A stretch of 42,384 bases of DNA. It comes from ZC4RG36 sp964652205. GTDB lineage: Bacteria > Chloroflexota > Anaerolineae > Aggregatilineales > Phototrophicaceae. This document shows, piece after piece, positions 25,603 to 33,786 of this stretch. The notes beneath the pieces are model-generated. The model saw only the letters and a list, made by a program, of their open reading frames with translations, searched no databases and was not told the origin of the DNA. The number at the start of each line of letters is the position of its first letter. Position 1 is the stretch's first letter. The stretch spans positions 1 through 42,384 of the forward strand of contig CAZZAO010000036.1 in NCBI GenBank assembly GCA_964652205.1. The letters run 5' to 3'. A program made the translations under genes and the position numbers.

Positions 25603-26484
25603 ATGGCGACTAAAGTGATTCTCGACACGGACATTGGCTCGGACATCGACGACGCGATCTGTCTGGCCTATCTGCTGGCGCAGCCGAAATGCGATCTGCT
25701 CGGCATCACCACCGTCAGCGGCCAGGTCAACGAGCGGGCGCAGATCGCCAGCGTCCTGTGTAAAGCCGCCGGTCGGGACATCCCGATTTTCCCCGGCATC
25801 GAGTCGCCGCTGCTGATCGCGCAGAAGCAGCCGCTGGCGCAGCAAGCGTCCGCGCTCGGCGCATGGCCGCGCGAAACCCGCTTCCCGCAGGGTGAGGCGA
25901 TTGACTGGCTGCGGCGGACGATCCGCGCGCATCCCGGCGAGGTGACGCTGCTCGCCATTGGCCCGATGACGAATGTTGCGCTGCTGTTCGCCCTCGACCC
26001 GGAGATTCCGACGCTGCTCAAGTCGCTGGTGATGATGGTCGGCGTTTTCACCGTCGCCAACCCGTGGTTCGGCGGGATGCAGGAATGGAACGCGATCTGC
26101 GATCCGCACGCCAGCGCTAAAATCTACCAGCAGCCGCTGGCGATCAGCCGCTCGATTGGCCTCGATGTCACCATGCAGGTGCAGATGGCCTCGAACGAAG
26201 TGCGGCAGCGCTTTCAGAAGGGGCTGCTCAAACCGGTGCTCGACTTTGCCGAAGTCTGGTTCAGGGAGCGCGACGTCATCACTTTTCACGACCCGCTGGC
26301 GGCGACGACCATTTTCAACGACACCATCTGCGGCTACACGCGCGGCAAAGTCGATATCGAGCTGACGAGCGAGCGCCTGCTCGGCATGACTCTGTGGACG
26401 GAAGACGCGCGCGGCCCGCACGAGGTGGCGCTCAGGGTCGATCCGCAGGCGTTTTTCGGCGAGTATTTCTCGGTGTTCGACTGA
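25603..26484 (+). CDS. Nucleoside hydrolase (inosine-uridine preferring family)
   Basis: The 293-residue product begins MATKVILDTDIGSDIDDA, carrying the Asp cluster (D8, D10, D14, D16, D17) that binds calcium in this family. TLLAIGPMTNVALLF and a later MMVGVFTVANPWFGGMQEWNAICDP segment are also typical. It cuts the N-glycosidic bond of nucleosides to give ribose and a base. I use the ATG at 25603 because family members begin at this point; an ATG five codons earlier is possible. It is followed after 46 bases by the alcohol dehydrogenase gene. Confidence 0.9.
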   Translation: MATKVILDTDIGSDIDDAICLAYLLAQPKCDLLGITTVSGQVNERAQIASVLCKAAGRDIPIFPGIESPLLIAQKQPLAQQASALGAWPRETRFPQGEAIDWLRRTIRAHPGEVTLLAIGPMTNVALLFALDPEIPTLLKSLVMMVGVFTVANPWFGGMQEWNAICDPHASAKIYQQPLAISRSIGLDVTMQVQMASNEVRQRFQKGLLKPVLDFAEVWFRERDVITFHDPLAATTIFNDTICGYTRGKVDIELTSERLLGMTLWTEDARGPHEVALRVDPQAFFGEYFSVFD

Positions 26485-26530
26485 AGCTCCGTTGTTGCCG
26501 TAGTACCCCATCCCCCTGAAAGGAAAGACG

Positions 26531-27808
26531 ATGGCTCTGGAAACAGTCTTTACGCTCGAAGGCTCAAGTGTTAAGTTTGGCGCGGGCGCGACCCGCGAGA
26601 TTGGCTTCGACCTGACCAACGCGGGCGCGAAGCGAGTGATGCTCGTGACGGACCGTAACCTGTCTGACTCGGAGGCAGTCGCTAGCGCGCGCGCGTCGCT
26701 CAAGGCGCACGGCGCAGACGTCGTCCTCTACGACCGGGCCGAGGTTGAGCCGACCGACGAGTCGTTCCGAGCGGCGATTGCGTTCGCCACTGAGGGCCGT
26801 TTCGACGGCTATGCAGCAATCGGCGGCGGCTCGGTCATGGACACAGCGAAAGCCGCCAACCTGTACGCCACCTTTCCGGCAGATTTCTTCGAGTACGTCA
26901 ATCCGCCGATTGGCAAAGGGACTCCTGTGCCGGGCCGACTTCAGCCGCTCGTCGCCGTGCCGACCACGTCCGGCACCGGCAGTGAAGCAACCGGCGTCGC
27001 CATCTTCGACCTGCTGGAAATGAAGGCGAAAACCGGCATTTCTAACCGTGGGCTGCGCCCGATGCTCGGCATCATCGACAGCGATAATACGCGGACGCAG
27101 CCGCCGATGGTGGCGGCCTGTTCGGGCCTCGACATGCTCTGCCACGCCATCGAATCGCTGACGGCGCTGCCCTATAACCGGCAGCCCGCGCCAGCGACTC
27201 CGGCGCGGCGACCGAGCTATCAGGGCGCGAACCCGATTGGCGATCTGTGGGCGGCGAAGGCGGTCGAAATCGCCTCGAAATACCTGCTCCGCGCCATTCA
27301 TGGGGCCGACGATGTCGAAGCCCGCGAGCAGATGATGATGGCGGCCTCGTTCATCGGCATCGGCTTCAGCAGTTCCGGCGTCCATCTGGCGCACGGGATG
27401 TCGTACTCGGTGTCGGGGCTGGTCAGGGACTTTCAGCCTGCCGATTACCACGTCGGCCATCCGATCATTCCGCACGGCATGTCGGTGATTTTGAATGCTC
27501 CGGCGGTTTTCCGCTTCACCGCGTCCGCCAACCCGCAGCGCCATCTGTACGCCGCCAGTCTGATGGGTGTCGATGTGCGCGGCGCGGCGGACGATGATGC
27601 GGGTGAGATTCTGGCGGGAGCCATCATCGAGAAGATGAAAGCGGCGGGGATGCCCAATGGCCTGAGCGCGGTCGGCTATAGCGAAGCCGATGCCGACCGT
27701 CTGGCCGAAGGGACATTGCCGCAGCAGCGCGTCATCCGGCTCTCGCCACGCCCGGTCGATAAGGACTCGCTCCGCCAGCTTTTCCTCGACGCCATGCGCT
27801 ACTGGTAG
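26531..27808 (+). CDS. Iron-containing alcohol dehydrogenase, hydroxyacid-oxoacid transhydrogenase-like
   Basis: The 425-residue protein has the group III dehydrogenase motifs: GGGSVMDTAKAANL for cofactor binding, PTTSGTGSEATGVAIF, and metal ligands in GLDMLCHAIESL and HLAHGMSYSVSG. The length, the insert around NRQPAPATPARRPSYQG, and PIIPHGMSVIL resemble hydroxyacid-oxoacid transhydrogenase (ADHFE1), which oxidises 4-hydroxybutyrate while reducing 2-oxoglutarate. An ordinary alcohol dehydrogenase is the alternative. AAAGGA lies shortly before the ATG. It probably shares a transcript with the nucleoside hydrolase. Confidence 0.87.
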   Translation: MALETVFTLEGSSVKFGAGATREIGFDLTNAGAKRVMLVTDRNLSDSEAVASARASLKAHGADVVLYDRAEVEPTDESFRAAIAFATEGRFDGYAAIGGGSVMDTAKAANLYATFPADFFEYVNPPIGKGTPVPGRLQPLVAVPTTSGTGSEATGVAIFDLLEMKAKTGISNRGLRPMLGIIDSDNTRTQPPMVAACSGLDMLCHAIESLTALPYNRQPAPATPARRPSYQGANPIGDLWAAKAVEIASKYLLRAIHGADDVEAREQMMMAASFIGIGFSSSGVHLAHGMSYSVSGLVRDFQPADYHVGHPIIPHGMSVILNAPAVFRFTASANPQRHLYAASLMGVDVRGAADDDAGEILAGAIIEKMKAAGMPNGLSAVGYSEADADRLAEGTLPQQRVIRLSPRPVDKDSLRQLFLDAMRYW

Positions 27809-27892
27809 AAACTGCGACCCTCGCCCTCGACTCCTGGTGATGGCCTGTTCGCCCTGCGGGTCGAGACGCCGCTTCGCGGCGCGAACGAGGCC

Positions 27893-28090
27893 CTACCACG
27901 TCGTCTCCCGGTGGGAGAGGGGAGAAAGACAAGATATGGGCTTTTGTCGGGCCGCGACGGTCTGCGCCCGCTCCCCCCTCTCCATTTGCGGGGATGAAGC
28001 GTGCCGAGCGTTGTTTGCTCGGCAGGAACCGGAGGCCGCGCAGGTCAGGGGGAGGGGGCGGACAGGTAGCGCGATCCTTAAGTTAGCGCG
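27893..28090. repeat. Composite palindromic element with a nested family C insert, ending in the SDR fragment
   Basis: A family A half with GGTGGGAGAGGGGAGAAAGA begins near 27908. A diverged B-like hairpin lies at 27952-27972. The second composite hairpin CCCCCCTCTCC...GGGGA is interrupted by a family C unit (AGCGTGCCGAGCG...GCTCGGCAGGAACCGGAGGCCGCG, 27998-28040). It resumes as TCAGGGGGAGGGGGCGG and ends with GATCCTTAAGTTAGCGCG, matching the end at 13746-13763. The remaining bases from 27809 hold no gene. Confidence 0.8.
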
Positions 28091-28147
28091 ACCGATGCCG
28101 CCGCCGCCGCCCGTCATGAGCGCGATTTTGCCATCGAGGGCGCTCAT
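28088..28147 (-). pseudogene. 5' fragment of a short-chain dehydrogenase (SDR) gene
   Basis: The first 20 codons read MSALDGKIALMTGGGGGIGR, the N-terminal strand and glycine-rich nucleotide loop (TGxxxGIG) of an SDR. After this, the sequence switches at once into a palindromic repeat element and the frame carries only repeat peptide. Nothing SDR-like appears downstream to 27809. The ATG overlaps the stop of the LacI-type gene (ATGA), so the intact gene was probably second in a regulator-dehydrogenase operon. Confidence 0.8.
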
Positions 28148-29163
28148 ACGGCGCTTTCAGGCCGCAGCCCGCGCACCGAAGCCCGCACGATCACCTGCCC
28201 GGAGACCAGCCTGAGCGTCGCGGGCGAGGCCGGCTCGGCGATCTTGTCGAGCATCAGTTCGATGGTTCGGTCGATCATGGTATCGACATCCTGACGAATC
28301 GTGGTCAGGTTATAGGCGCTCCAGCCCGCCATCGGGATGTCGTCGAATCCGGCAATGCTGACGTCCTCGCCGACGCGCAGGCCGAGCGCGCGCGCCGCGT
28401 CAATCGCGCCGAGCGCGGTGATGTCGTTGGCGGCGAAAATGCCGTCGGGACGCTCGTCGCCTGTCAGCAGCGACAGGGCGGCATCGTAGCCGGACTGGTA
28501 GGTGTAATGTGCTTCGGCTCGCTGCCAGTGAAGCACGCCGCGCTCGCTCAGGCGGTCGCTGAAGCCCTTCTCGCGGTCGATGTTAGTCGAGGTGTTGGCG
28601 CTGCCGCTGATGTAAGCCAGCCGCTGATGGCCGCTGTCGAGCAGCAGGTTGGCGATCTTGCGCCCACCTTCGACATTATCGGCGCAGACAGCGCTGGCCT
28701 GCGATCCGGGAACCGTCCGGTTGAAAAGGATGACCGGCATCCCGGCCTGAGCCGCCTGCGCCGCCATAGCGGACGACAGGGTGGCTGAGGTCACGATCAA
28801 CGCATCAACCTGATGCTGCAAAATCAGCGGCAGGATGTCGTCGAGCGGCTGATCGACCGGGGCGGTGAACAGCAGCGCCTGCCGGTTACTTTCCTGAAGG
28901 CGGCTGAGGAATTTCTCCAGCACGTAGGGATAAAACGGGTTGGTGATCTCGGCCATGACGATGCCGACGATGTTCGTCTGCTGGCTGCTCATCATGCGGG
29001 CGATGGCGTTCGGCTGGTAGCCCATCTGCCGCGCGACGGTCAGGACGCGCTCGCGCGTCGCCGCCGTGACCGCCGCGCTGCTTTCGTTAAAGACGCGCGA
29101 CACAGTTGACTGGGACACCCCGGCCCCGCGCGCAACGTCAATCGAGGTGATTCGTCTGGACAT
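28144..29163 (-). CDS. LacI/GalR family transcription regulator
   Basis: The 339-residue protein starts with a LacI helix-turn-helix (SIDVARGAGVSQSTVSRVFN) and hinge (VLTVARQMGYQPNAIARMM), followed by a periplasmic-binding-like sugar sensor domain (NIVGIVMAEITNPFYPYVLEKF, GIFAANDITALGAIDAARALG, VSIAGFDDIPMAGW). It should repress sugar or carbon-source genes until a ligand binds. No clear Shine-Dalgarno sequence is seen. AACCGCTT at 29200-29207 fits the loose AANCGNTT core of LacI-type operators but is not symmetrical. Its likely target is the operon with the broken SDR gene and perhaps the HisD-like gene upstream. Confidence 0.92.
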   Translation of the reverse strand: MSRRITSIDVARGAGVSQSTVSRVFNESSAAVTAATRERVLTVARQMGYQPNAIARMMSSQQTNIVGIVMAEITNPFYPYVLEKFLSRLQESNRQALLFTAPVDQPLDDILPLILQHQVDALIVTSATLSSAMAAQAAQAGMPVILFNRTVPGSQASAVCADNVEGGRKIANLLLDSGHQRLAYISGSANTSTNIDREKGFSDRLSERGVLHWQRAEAHYTYQSGYDAALSLLTGDERPDGIFAANDITALGAIDAARALGLRVGEDVSIAGFDDIPMAGWSAYNLTTIRQDVDTMIDRTIELMLDKIAEPASPATLRLVSGQVIVRASVRGLRPESAV

Positions 29164-29280
29164 CGGTCTGGTTTGTCCAATCGGTCTGCATCTGCCGCCA
29201 ACCGCTTAAAGCCGCCGACTGCGGATGATATGCGTCCGAAGGTTGGCTGAGGCAGCGCAGCAAAATAAAAAGGCGAAATC

Positions 29281-29377
29281 GGGCGCGAACCGTCGCGCCC
29301 CGCCAAAACCCGCCGTCCAATCCTTCTCCCCTCTCCTGGCTGTACTCAGCGGTCGGGAGAGGGGTCGGGGGTGAGGG
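29281..29377. repeat. Family B hairpin plus family A hairpin overlapping the HisD-like gene end
   Basis: Family B: GGGCGCGA, ACCG, TCGCGCCC at 29281-29300. Family A: arms at about 29329-29337 and 29355-29363 with an unusually long loop (about 17 bases), flank CGGGGGTGAGGG to 29377. The loop contains the TGA stop of the HisD-like gene. Confidence 0.85.
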
Positions 29378-30671
29378 CTGGCGGGGACTCGCGCTCGCCA
29401 TAGCGCCGCACACGCAGATCGCACTGCGCCTTATGGGCCATGAAGCCTTCGAGAGCGCACAGGCGGCTGCCGACTGCGCCGATCATGGCGCTGGCTTCCG
29501 CCGTGGTCACGCGCTGATAAGTGACAGTCTTGATGAACTTGCCGACCCATAGCCCGCCGGTATAACGCGCCGCCTTTCTGGTCGGCAGGGTGTGATTGGT
29601 GCCGATGACTTTATCACCGTAGGCGACGCTGGTTTCTGGCCCCAGAAACAGCGCGCCATAATTTTTCATAGTATACAGGAAGAAGTTCGGGTCGCGGGTC
29701 AGCACTTCGACGTGCTCGCTGGCGATCTGGTCGGCGGCGCGCGCCATCTCTTGATTGCTGTCGGCCAGAATGATCTCGCCGTAATCGCGCCACGCCGCTC
29801 CGGCCAGGTCGGCGGTCGGCAGAGTCGCTAGCTGGCGGTCGATTTCTGCCGGAAGGCTTTCGGCTAATTCGCGGCTGGTGGTCAGCAGCACGGCGGGCGA
29901 GGTTGGCCCGTGTTCGGCCTGACCGAGCAGATCCGTCGCGCACAGTTCGGCGTCGGCGCTGTCGTCGGCAATCACCAGCACCTCGGTCGGCCCGGCCAGC
30001 AGGTCGATGCCGACGCGCCCGAACAACTGCCGCTTGGCTTCGGCGACATAAGCGTTGCCGGGGCCGACGATCATATCGACCGGCTCGATGCCGACCGCGC
30101 CGTAGGCCATTGCCGCCAGTGCCTGCATCCCGCCGAGGATATAAATGGCGTCCGCGCCGCCGAAATGCATCGCCGCGATGGTGGCGGCGGGCAGCGTGCC
30201 GCGAATCGGCGGCGTACAGACGACGATTCGCTCGACTCCCGCGACTCTGGCCGTGACGACGCTCATGTGCGCTGAGGCGACCATCGGGTAGCGCCCGCCG
30301 GGGACGTAGCAGCCGACGCTGCTGACCGGGATATTTTTATGGCCGAGGAAAACTCCGGGCAGTGTTTCAATTTCGATATCGAGCAAAGCCGCGCGCTGCG
30401 CCGTGGCGAACCTGCGCACCTGTTCCTGCGCGAACTGAAGGTCGTCGATGACCTGCTGCGGCAGGCTGGCGACGACGGCCTGAATCTGCGCGTCAGACAG
30501 CCTGAAGTCCTCAGGATTCCAGTGATCGAACTTCTCGGAAAGCTCGCGCATGGCGACATCGCGCCGCGCTTCGATGTCGGCCAGCGTGCGCCGAACCGTC
30601 GCTTCAACCTGCGCGTCGGCAGCGGCTTTTTCGCCGACGGATTTGCCCTTCTTAAGGTAAGTGAGCGCCAT
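29346..30671 (-). CDS. Histidinol dehydrogenase family protein, likely a catabolic paralogue
   Basis: The 441-residue product has the full HisD machinery: NAD loop GPGN (203-206), catalytic E319-H320, and zinc ligands Q251, H254, D353 and H413. The N terminus (LKKGKSV...TVRRTLADIEARRDVAMRELSEKFDHW) and the position beside LacI and SDR genes, with no other his genes, suggest a catabolic relative such as sulfopropanediol 3-dehydrogenase (HpsN) rather than histidine synthesis. The reaction is probably a double NAD-dependent oxidation of an alcohol to an acid. The last 16 or so residues, including PALTPDPSPDR, and the stop are encoded by an inserted repeat. AGGA lies about ten bases before the ATG. 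Confidence 0.87.
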   Translation of the reverse strand: MALTYLKKGKSVGEKAAADAQVEATVRRTLADIEARRDVAMRELSEKFDHWNPEDFRLSDAQIQAVVASLPQQVIDDLQFAQEQVRRFATAQRAALLDIEIETLPGVFLGHKNIPVSSVGCYVPGGRYPMVASAHMSVVTARVAGVERIVVCTPPIRGTLPAATIAAMHFGGADAIYILGGMQALAAMAYGAVGIEPVDMIVGPGNAYVAEAKRQLFGRVGIDLLAGPTEVLVIADDSADAELCATDLLGQAEHGPTSPAVLLTTSRELAESLPAEIDRQLATLPTADLAGAAWRDYGEIILADSNQEMARAADQIASEHVEVLTRDPNFFLYTMKNYGALFLGPETSVAYGDKVIGTNHTLPTRKAARYTGGLWVGKFIKTVTYQRVTTAEASAMIGAVGSRLCALEGFMAHKAQCDLRVRRYGERESPPALTPDPSPDR

Positions 30672-30862
30672 AACCCTATCCTGAAAATACCGATGAATAC
30701 GTATGCAGAATTATCGCTGATCCGCTCGAATTAATCAACCGATTGGGGCGCTCAGGTCGATTTCTGCCCGGTCGCCGAGCGGCTCAATGCCTGACGCGCC
30801 AACTCTGCGCCATCAGCGCGCCATTTTGCTCGCGCGGTCGCCACTCCTAAAAGCCAGAGATT

Positions 30863-30871
30863 GGTTACACT
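30863..30871 (+). promoter_or_regulatory. Candidate -10 for the aldo/keto reductase gene
   Basis: GGT-TACACT ends 47 bases before the ATG at 30919; no clear -35. Confidence 0.35.
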
Positions 30872-30918
30872 GTGCGCGATCATTACGTCAGCACAGGTGC
30901 TGTAAAGGAAACAACGAG

Positions 30919-31920
30919 ATGGAGTATCGTGTTCTCGGTCGCAGCGGTGTCAAAGTCTCGCCGATTGGCCTCGGCACGGCCAACTTCGCCGACCCGACGC
31001 CAGAAGACGAGAGCGCCCGGATCATCAACCGCGCGCTCGACGCCGGAATCAACCTGATTGATACCGGCAACAGCTACGCCAACGGCGAGAGCGAGCGCTT
31101 CATCGGGCGCGCGCTGGCCGCCAGCGGACGCCGCCATGAGGTCATTCTGGCGACTAAAGTCTTTTACAGGGTCGGCCCCGGCCCCAACGACGAGGGACTG
31201 TCGCGGCTGCACATCATCAAAGCCTGCGAGGACTCGCTGCGACGGCTGCAAACCGACACCATCGACCTCTATCAGGTGCATCGCCCGTCGCCGACCATCC
31301 CATTCGATGAGACGCTCGGCGCGCTGACCGACCTGGTGCGGCAGGGCAAGGTGCGCTACATCGGCACGTCGGTGCATCCGGCCTGGAAGATCATGGAAGG
31401 CCTCATGGTGAGCGAGCTGAAGGGCTACGCGCGTTTCATCTCCGAGCAGCCGCCGTACAACCTGCTTGACCGGCGGATCGAGAACGAGATCGTGCCGATG
31501 TGTCAGGCGCAGGGACTCGGCCTCATCACCTGGTCGCCGATGGCGATGGGCATTCTGGCCGGGCGCTATCCCAGCGCCAGCGCCCTGCCCGCCGATTCGC
31601 GCGGGGCGCTGCGCGGCGGCATCTACGCGCAGCGCGTCACGCCGCAGGGCGTCGAAGTCGGCCTGAAGTTCGTCCAACTGGCGCAGGAACATGGCATTTC
31701 CCCGGCTCAACTGGCGACTCTCTGGGTCAAGGATCAGCCGGGGATCAGCGCGCCGCTGATCGGCCCGCGCACCGTCGAGCAGTTGGAGCATCTGCTCCCG
31801 GTGATCGATATGACGCTCGATCCTGAGGTTGCCGCCGCCTGTGATGTGCTTGTCCCGCCGGGGAGCGCCGCTGCCAGCTTCTACAACAGCGCGACATGGA
31901 TGAAACAGCGTTTTATCTAG
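30919..31920 (+). CDS. Aldo/keto reductase
   Basis: The 333-residue protein has the TIM-barrel AKR signatures: LIDTGNSYANGESERFIGRAL (catalytic Asp and Tyr), ILATKVFY (Lys) and DLYQVHRPSP (His), then the C-terminal NADPH segment GISAPLIGPRTVEQL. It resembles the YghZ/KvbB-like group that reduces aldehydes or sugars. The frame starts at 30787, but the ATG at 30919 has AAAGGAA about nine bases upstream and begins MEYRVLGRSG, the normal family start. Confidence 0.92.
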   Translation: MEYRVLGRSGVKVSPIGLGTANFADPTPEDESARIINRALDAGINLIDTGNSYANGESERFIGRALAASGRRHEVILATKVFYRVGPGPNDEGLSRLHIIKACEDSLRRLQTDTIDLYQVHRPSPTIPFDETLGALTDLVRQGKVRYIGTSVHPAWKIMEGLMVSELKGYARFISEQPPYNLLDRRIENEIVPMCQAQGLGLITWSPMAMGILAGRYPSASALPADSRGALRGGIYAQRVTPQGVEVGLKFVQLAQEHGISPAQLATLWVKDQPGISAPLIGPRTVEQLEHLLPVIDMTLDPEVAAACDVLVPPGSAAASFYNSATWMKQRFI

Positions 31921-31974
31921 CCCTCTGTCCTCTCGACACTCGTATTCTTAATCAGACTGAAAGGGAATGTTCTT

Positions 31975-32409
31975 ATGTCCGTCATGAAGATCGAATTTTC
32001 GCGCGGCGGCACATTTTATGCCCGTCTGCTTGAGGAGGCCGCGCCCAAAACCTGCGCGGTCATCAAGTCGCGCCTGCCGTTCGAGTACCGCTTCCATCAC
32101 AGCATCGTCTCCGGCCATGCCATCGTCACGCTGCCGCCCGACTTGACCGTGCCGCGCGAGAATCAGTACGTCGCCGGGCTGTATCCGGGGGCGATCTCGT
32201 TCCTCGTCAAGGACGAGCCGGTGCTGGTTCCTGATGAAATCTACATCGCTTACGGCATTTTTATCTCGCGCGGCCTGACCGTCGATATGAAACAGCCGGT
32301 CAACTACTTCGCTCAGGTCGATGACAACCTGGCCGAGTTAAAGACCGCCTGCCGCCGCGTGCTGATGGAAGGCGCCGAAGTGATTAAGTTCAGCCTGCAC
32401 GTAGGCTGA
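31975..32409 (+). CDS. DUF3830 family protein (cyclophilin-like fold)
   Basis: The 144-residue product matches DUF3830: ARLLEEAAPKTCAVIKSRLPFEYRFHHSIVSGHA, then YPGAISFLVKDEPVLVPDEIYIAYG. The family has a cyclophilin-like barrel and is often found near catabolic and transport genes; no activity is known. AAAGGGA lies eight bases before the ATG. It is 54 bases after the aldo/keto reductase and is probably co-transcribed. Confidence 0.82.
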   Translation: MSVMKIEFSRGGTFYARLLEEAAPKTCAVIKSRLPFEYRFHHSIVSGHAIVTLPPDLTVPRENQYVAGLYPGAISFLVKDEPVLVPDEIYIAYGIFISRGLTVDMKQPVNYFAQVDDNLAELKTACRRVLMEGAEVIKFSLHVG

Positions 32410-32457
32410 AATCGAGCCACGTTCTCAACCTCAGATCGGCTGTCTGGAATGGCAATC

Positions 32458-32510
32458 GCCGCCCCCTCGCCGCCCGCGCAGAGGGGGCGGCGGCGCAGTT
32501 GGTCTTTTTT
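32458..32510 (+). terminator. GC-rich hairpin with a distal T-run
   Basis: GCCGCCCCCTC and GAGGGGGCGGC (11 bp, perfect) flank a 12-base loop. A run of six T follows, but 13 bases after the stem. It could end the DUF3830 transcript, or be another member of the hairpin repeats. Confidence 0.4.
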
Positions 32511-32563
32511 CGACATACGGGTACGCTATCCGCTCATGATCGCTGCCGATGAGGATGCCCACG

Positions 32564-33763
32564 ATGACCGCGAATGATCCGCTGCTTGGCTGGCGCGTTG
32601 AGTTCCCGACGCTGGCGCAATCGACCTACCTGATTAGCAATTCGCTCGGCGCGATGCCGCGACAGGTCTACGACCGCCTGCATGACTACGCCGACGACTG
32701 GGCGACGCTCGGCGTCCGCGCGTGGGGAGCGAAGTGGTTTGAGCTGAAGGCGAAAGTGGGCGACAAAATTGCCCCGCTGATGGGCGCGCCTGCCGGGAGC
32801 GTGCTGGTTCACGAGAACGCCAGCATCGCCAATAGTATCCTCTTGAGCGCGCTCGACTGGAGCGACCCGCGCCGCGATACCGTCGTCGTCAGCGACATGG
32901 ATTTTCCGTCCGACGTTTACACCATTCAGAAGCTGAAACCGGCCCACGTTCATCTGGAATACGTCCGCTCGCGCGACGGCATTTCCATCGACACTGAGAC
33001 GCTGCTCGACGCCATCAGCGAGCGGACGCGGTTGGTTTCGCTCAGTCACGTCCTGTTTCGCAGCGCCTACATCCTGCCGGTGCAGGCGATTGTTGAGAAG
33101 GCGCATCAGGTCGGCGCGCAGGTGCTGCTGAATGGCTATCACAGCATCGGCGTGATTCCGGTCGATGTGACGGCGCTCGGCGTCGATTTCTACATCGGCG
33201 GGACGCTCAAATGGCTCTGCGGCGGGCCGGGGGGCGTCTTTATGTACGTGCGGCCCGACCTGCTCAACGGCCTCGACCCGAAGATTACCGGCTGGTTCGC
33301 GTCGTCACAGCCCTTCAGCTTCGAGATTGAGAAGCACACGCTCCGTCAGGACTCGATGCGGCTGGCGAACGGCACGCCGGCGATTGCCGCGCTCTATTCG
33401 ATTCAGCCGGGCGTGGAAATCATCGCGCAGGCGGGCGTTGAGGCGATTCGCGCCAAGTCGATGCGCCAGACGGCGCTGCTGATCGAGCTGGCCGAAGCGG
33501 CAGGCTATGCGGTCAATTCCCCGCGCGATCCGGCGGCGCGCGGCGGGACGGTGACGGTCGATCCCGGCCACGCCTATGAAGTCTCGCGCGAGTTGATCGC
33601 CCGCAGCATCATCGTCGATTACCGTAAGGGCGCGGGCGTCCGCATCGGCCCCCATTTCTATAATTCGGACGACGAAATTCGCCTGACTATCGACACCATC
33701 AAGGCGATCCTGGCCGACGGAAGTTGGCAGCAGCATGAGGCGGGCCGGGCGTTCGTGACCTAG
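32564..33763 (+). CDS. Kynureninase-like class V aminotransferase-fold protein
   Basis: The 399-residue protein resembles kynureninase: YLISNSLGAMP near the N terminus, VLVHENASIANSILLSAL, VSLSHVLFRSAYILPV and the PLP-lysine region YIGGTLKWLCGGPGG (K216). The position normally held by the aspartate that pairs with the PLP ring nitrogen is Asn190 (LLNGYHSIGVIPVDV). Kynureninase splits kynurenine into anthranilate and alanine; related enzymes do other C-C or C-S cleavages. No tryptophan-catabolism gene is nearby. I use the ATG at 32564, eight bases after GAGGA; an ATG five codons earlier is in frame. Confidence 0.82.
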   Translation: MTANDPLLGWRVEFPTLAQSTYLISNSLGAMPRQVYDRLHDYADDWATLGVRAWGAKWFELKAKVGDKIAPLMGAPAGSVLVHENASIANSILLSALDWSDPRRDTVVVSDMDFPSDVYTIQKLKPAHVHLEYVRSRDGISIDTETLLDAISERTRLVSLSHVLFRSAYILPVQAIVEKAHQVGAQVLLNGYHSIGVIPVDVTALGVDFYIGGTLKWLCGGPGGVFMYVRPDLLNGLDPKITGWFASSQPFSFEIEKHTLRQDSMRLANGTPAIAALYSIQPGVEIIAQAGVEAIRAKSMRQTALLIELAEAAGYAVNSPRDPAARGGTVTVDPGHAYEVSRELIARSIIVDYRKGAGVRIGPHFYNSDDEIRLTIDTIKAILADGSWQQHEAGRAFVT

Positions 33764-33786
33764 AGCGAGCGCCTATTGACCTGACG

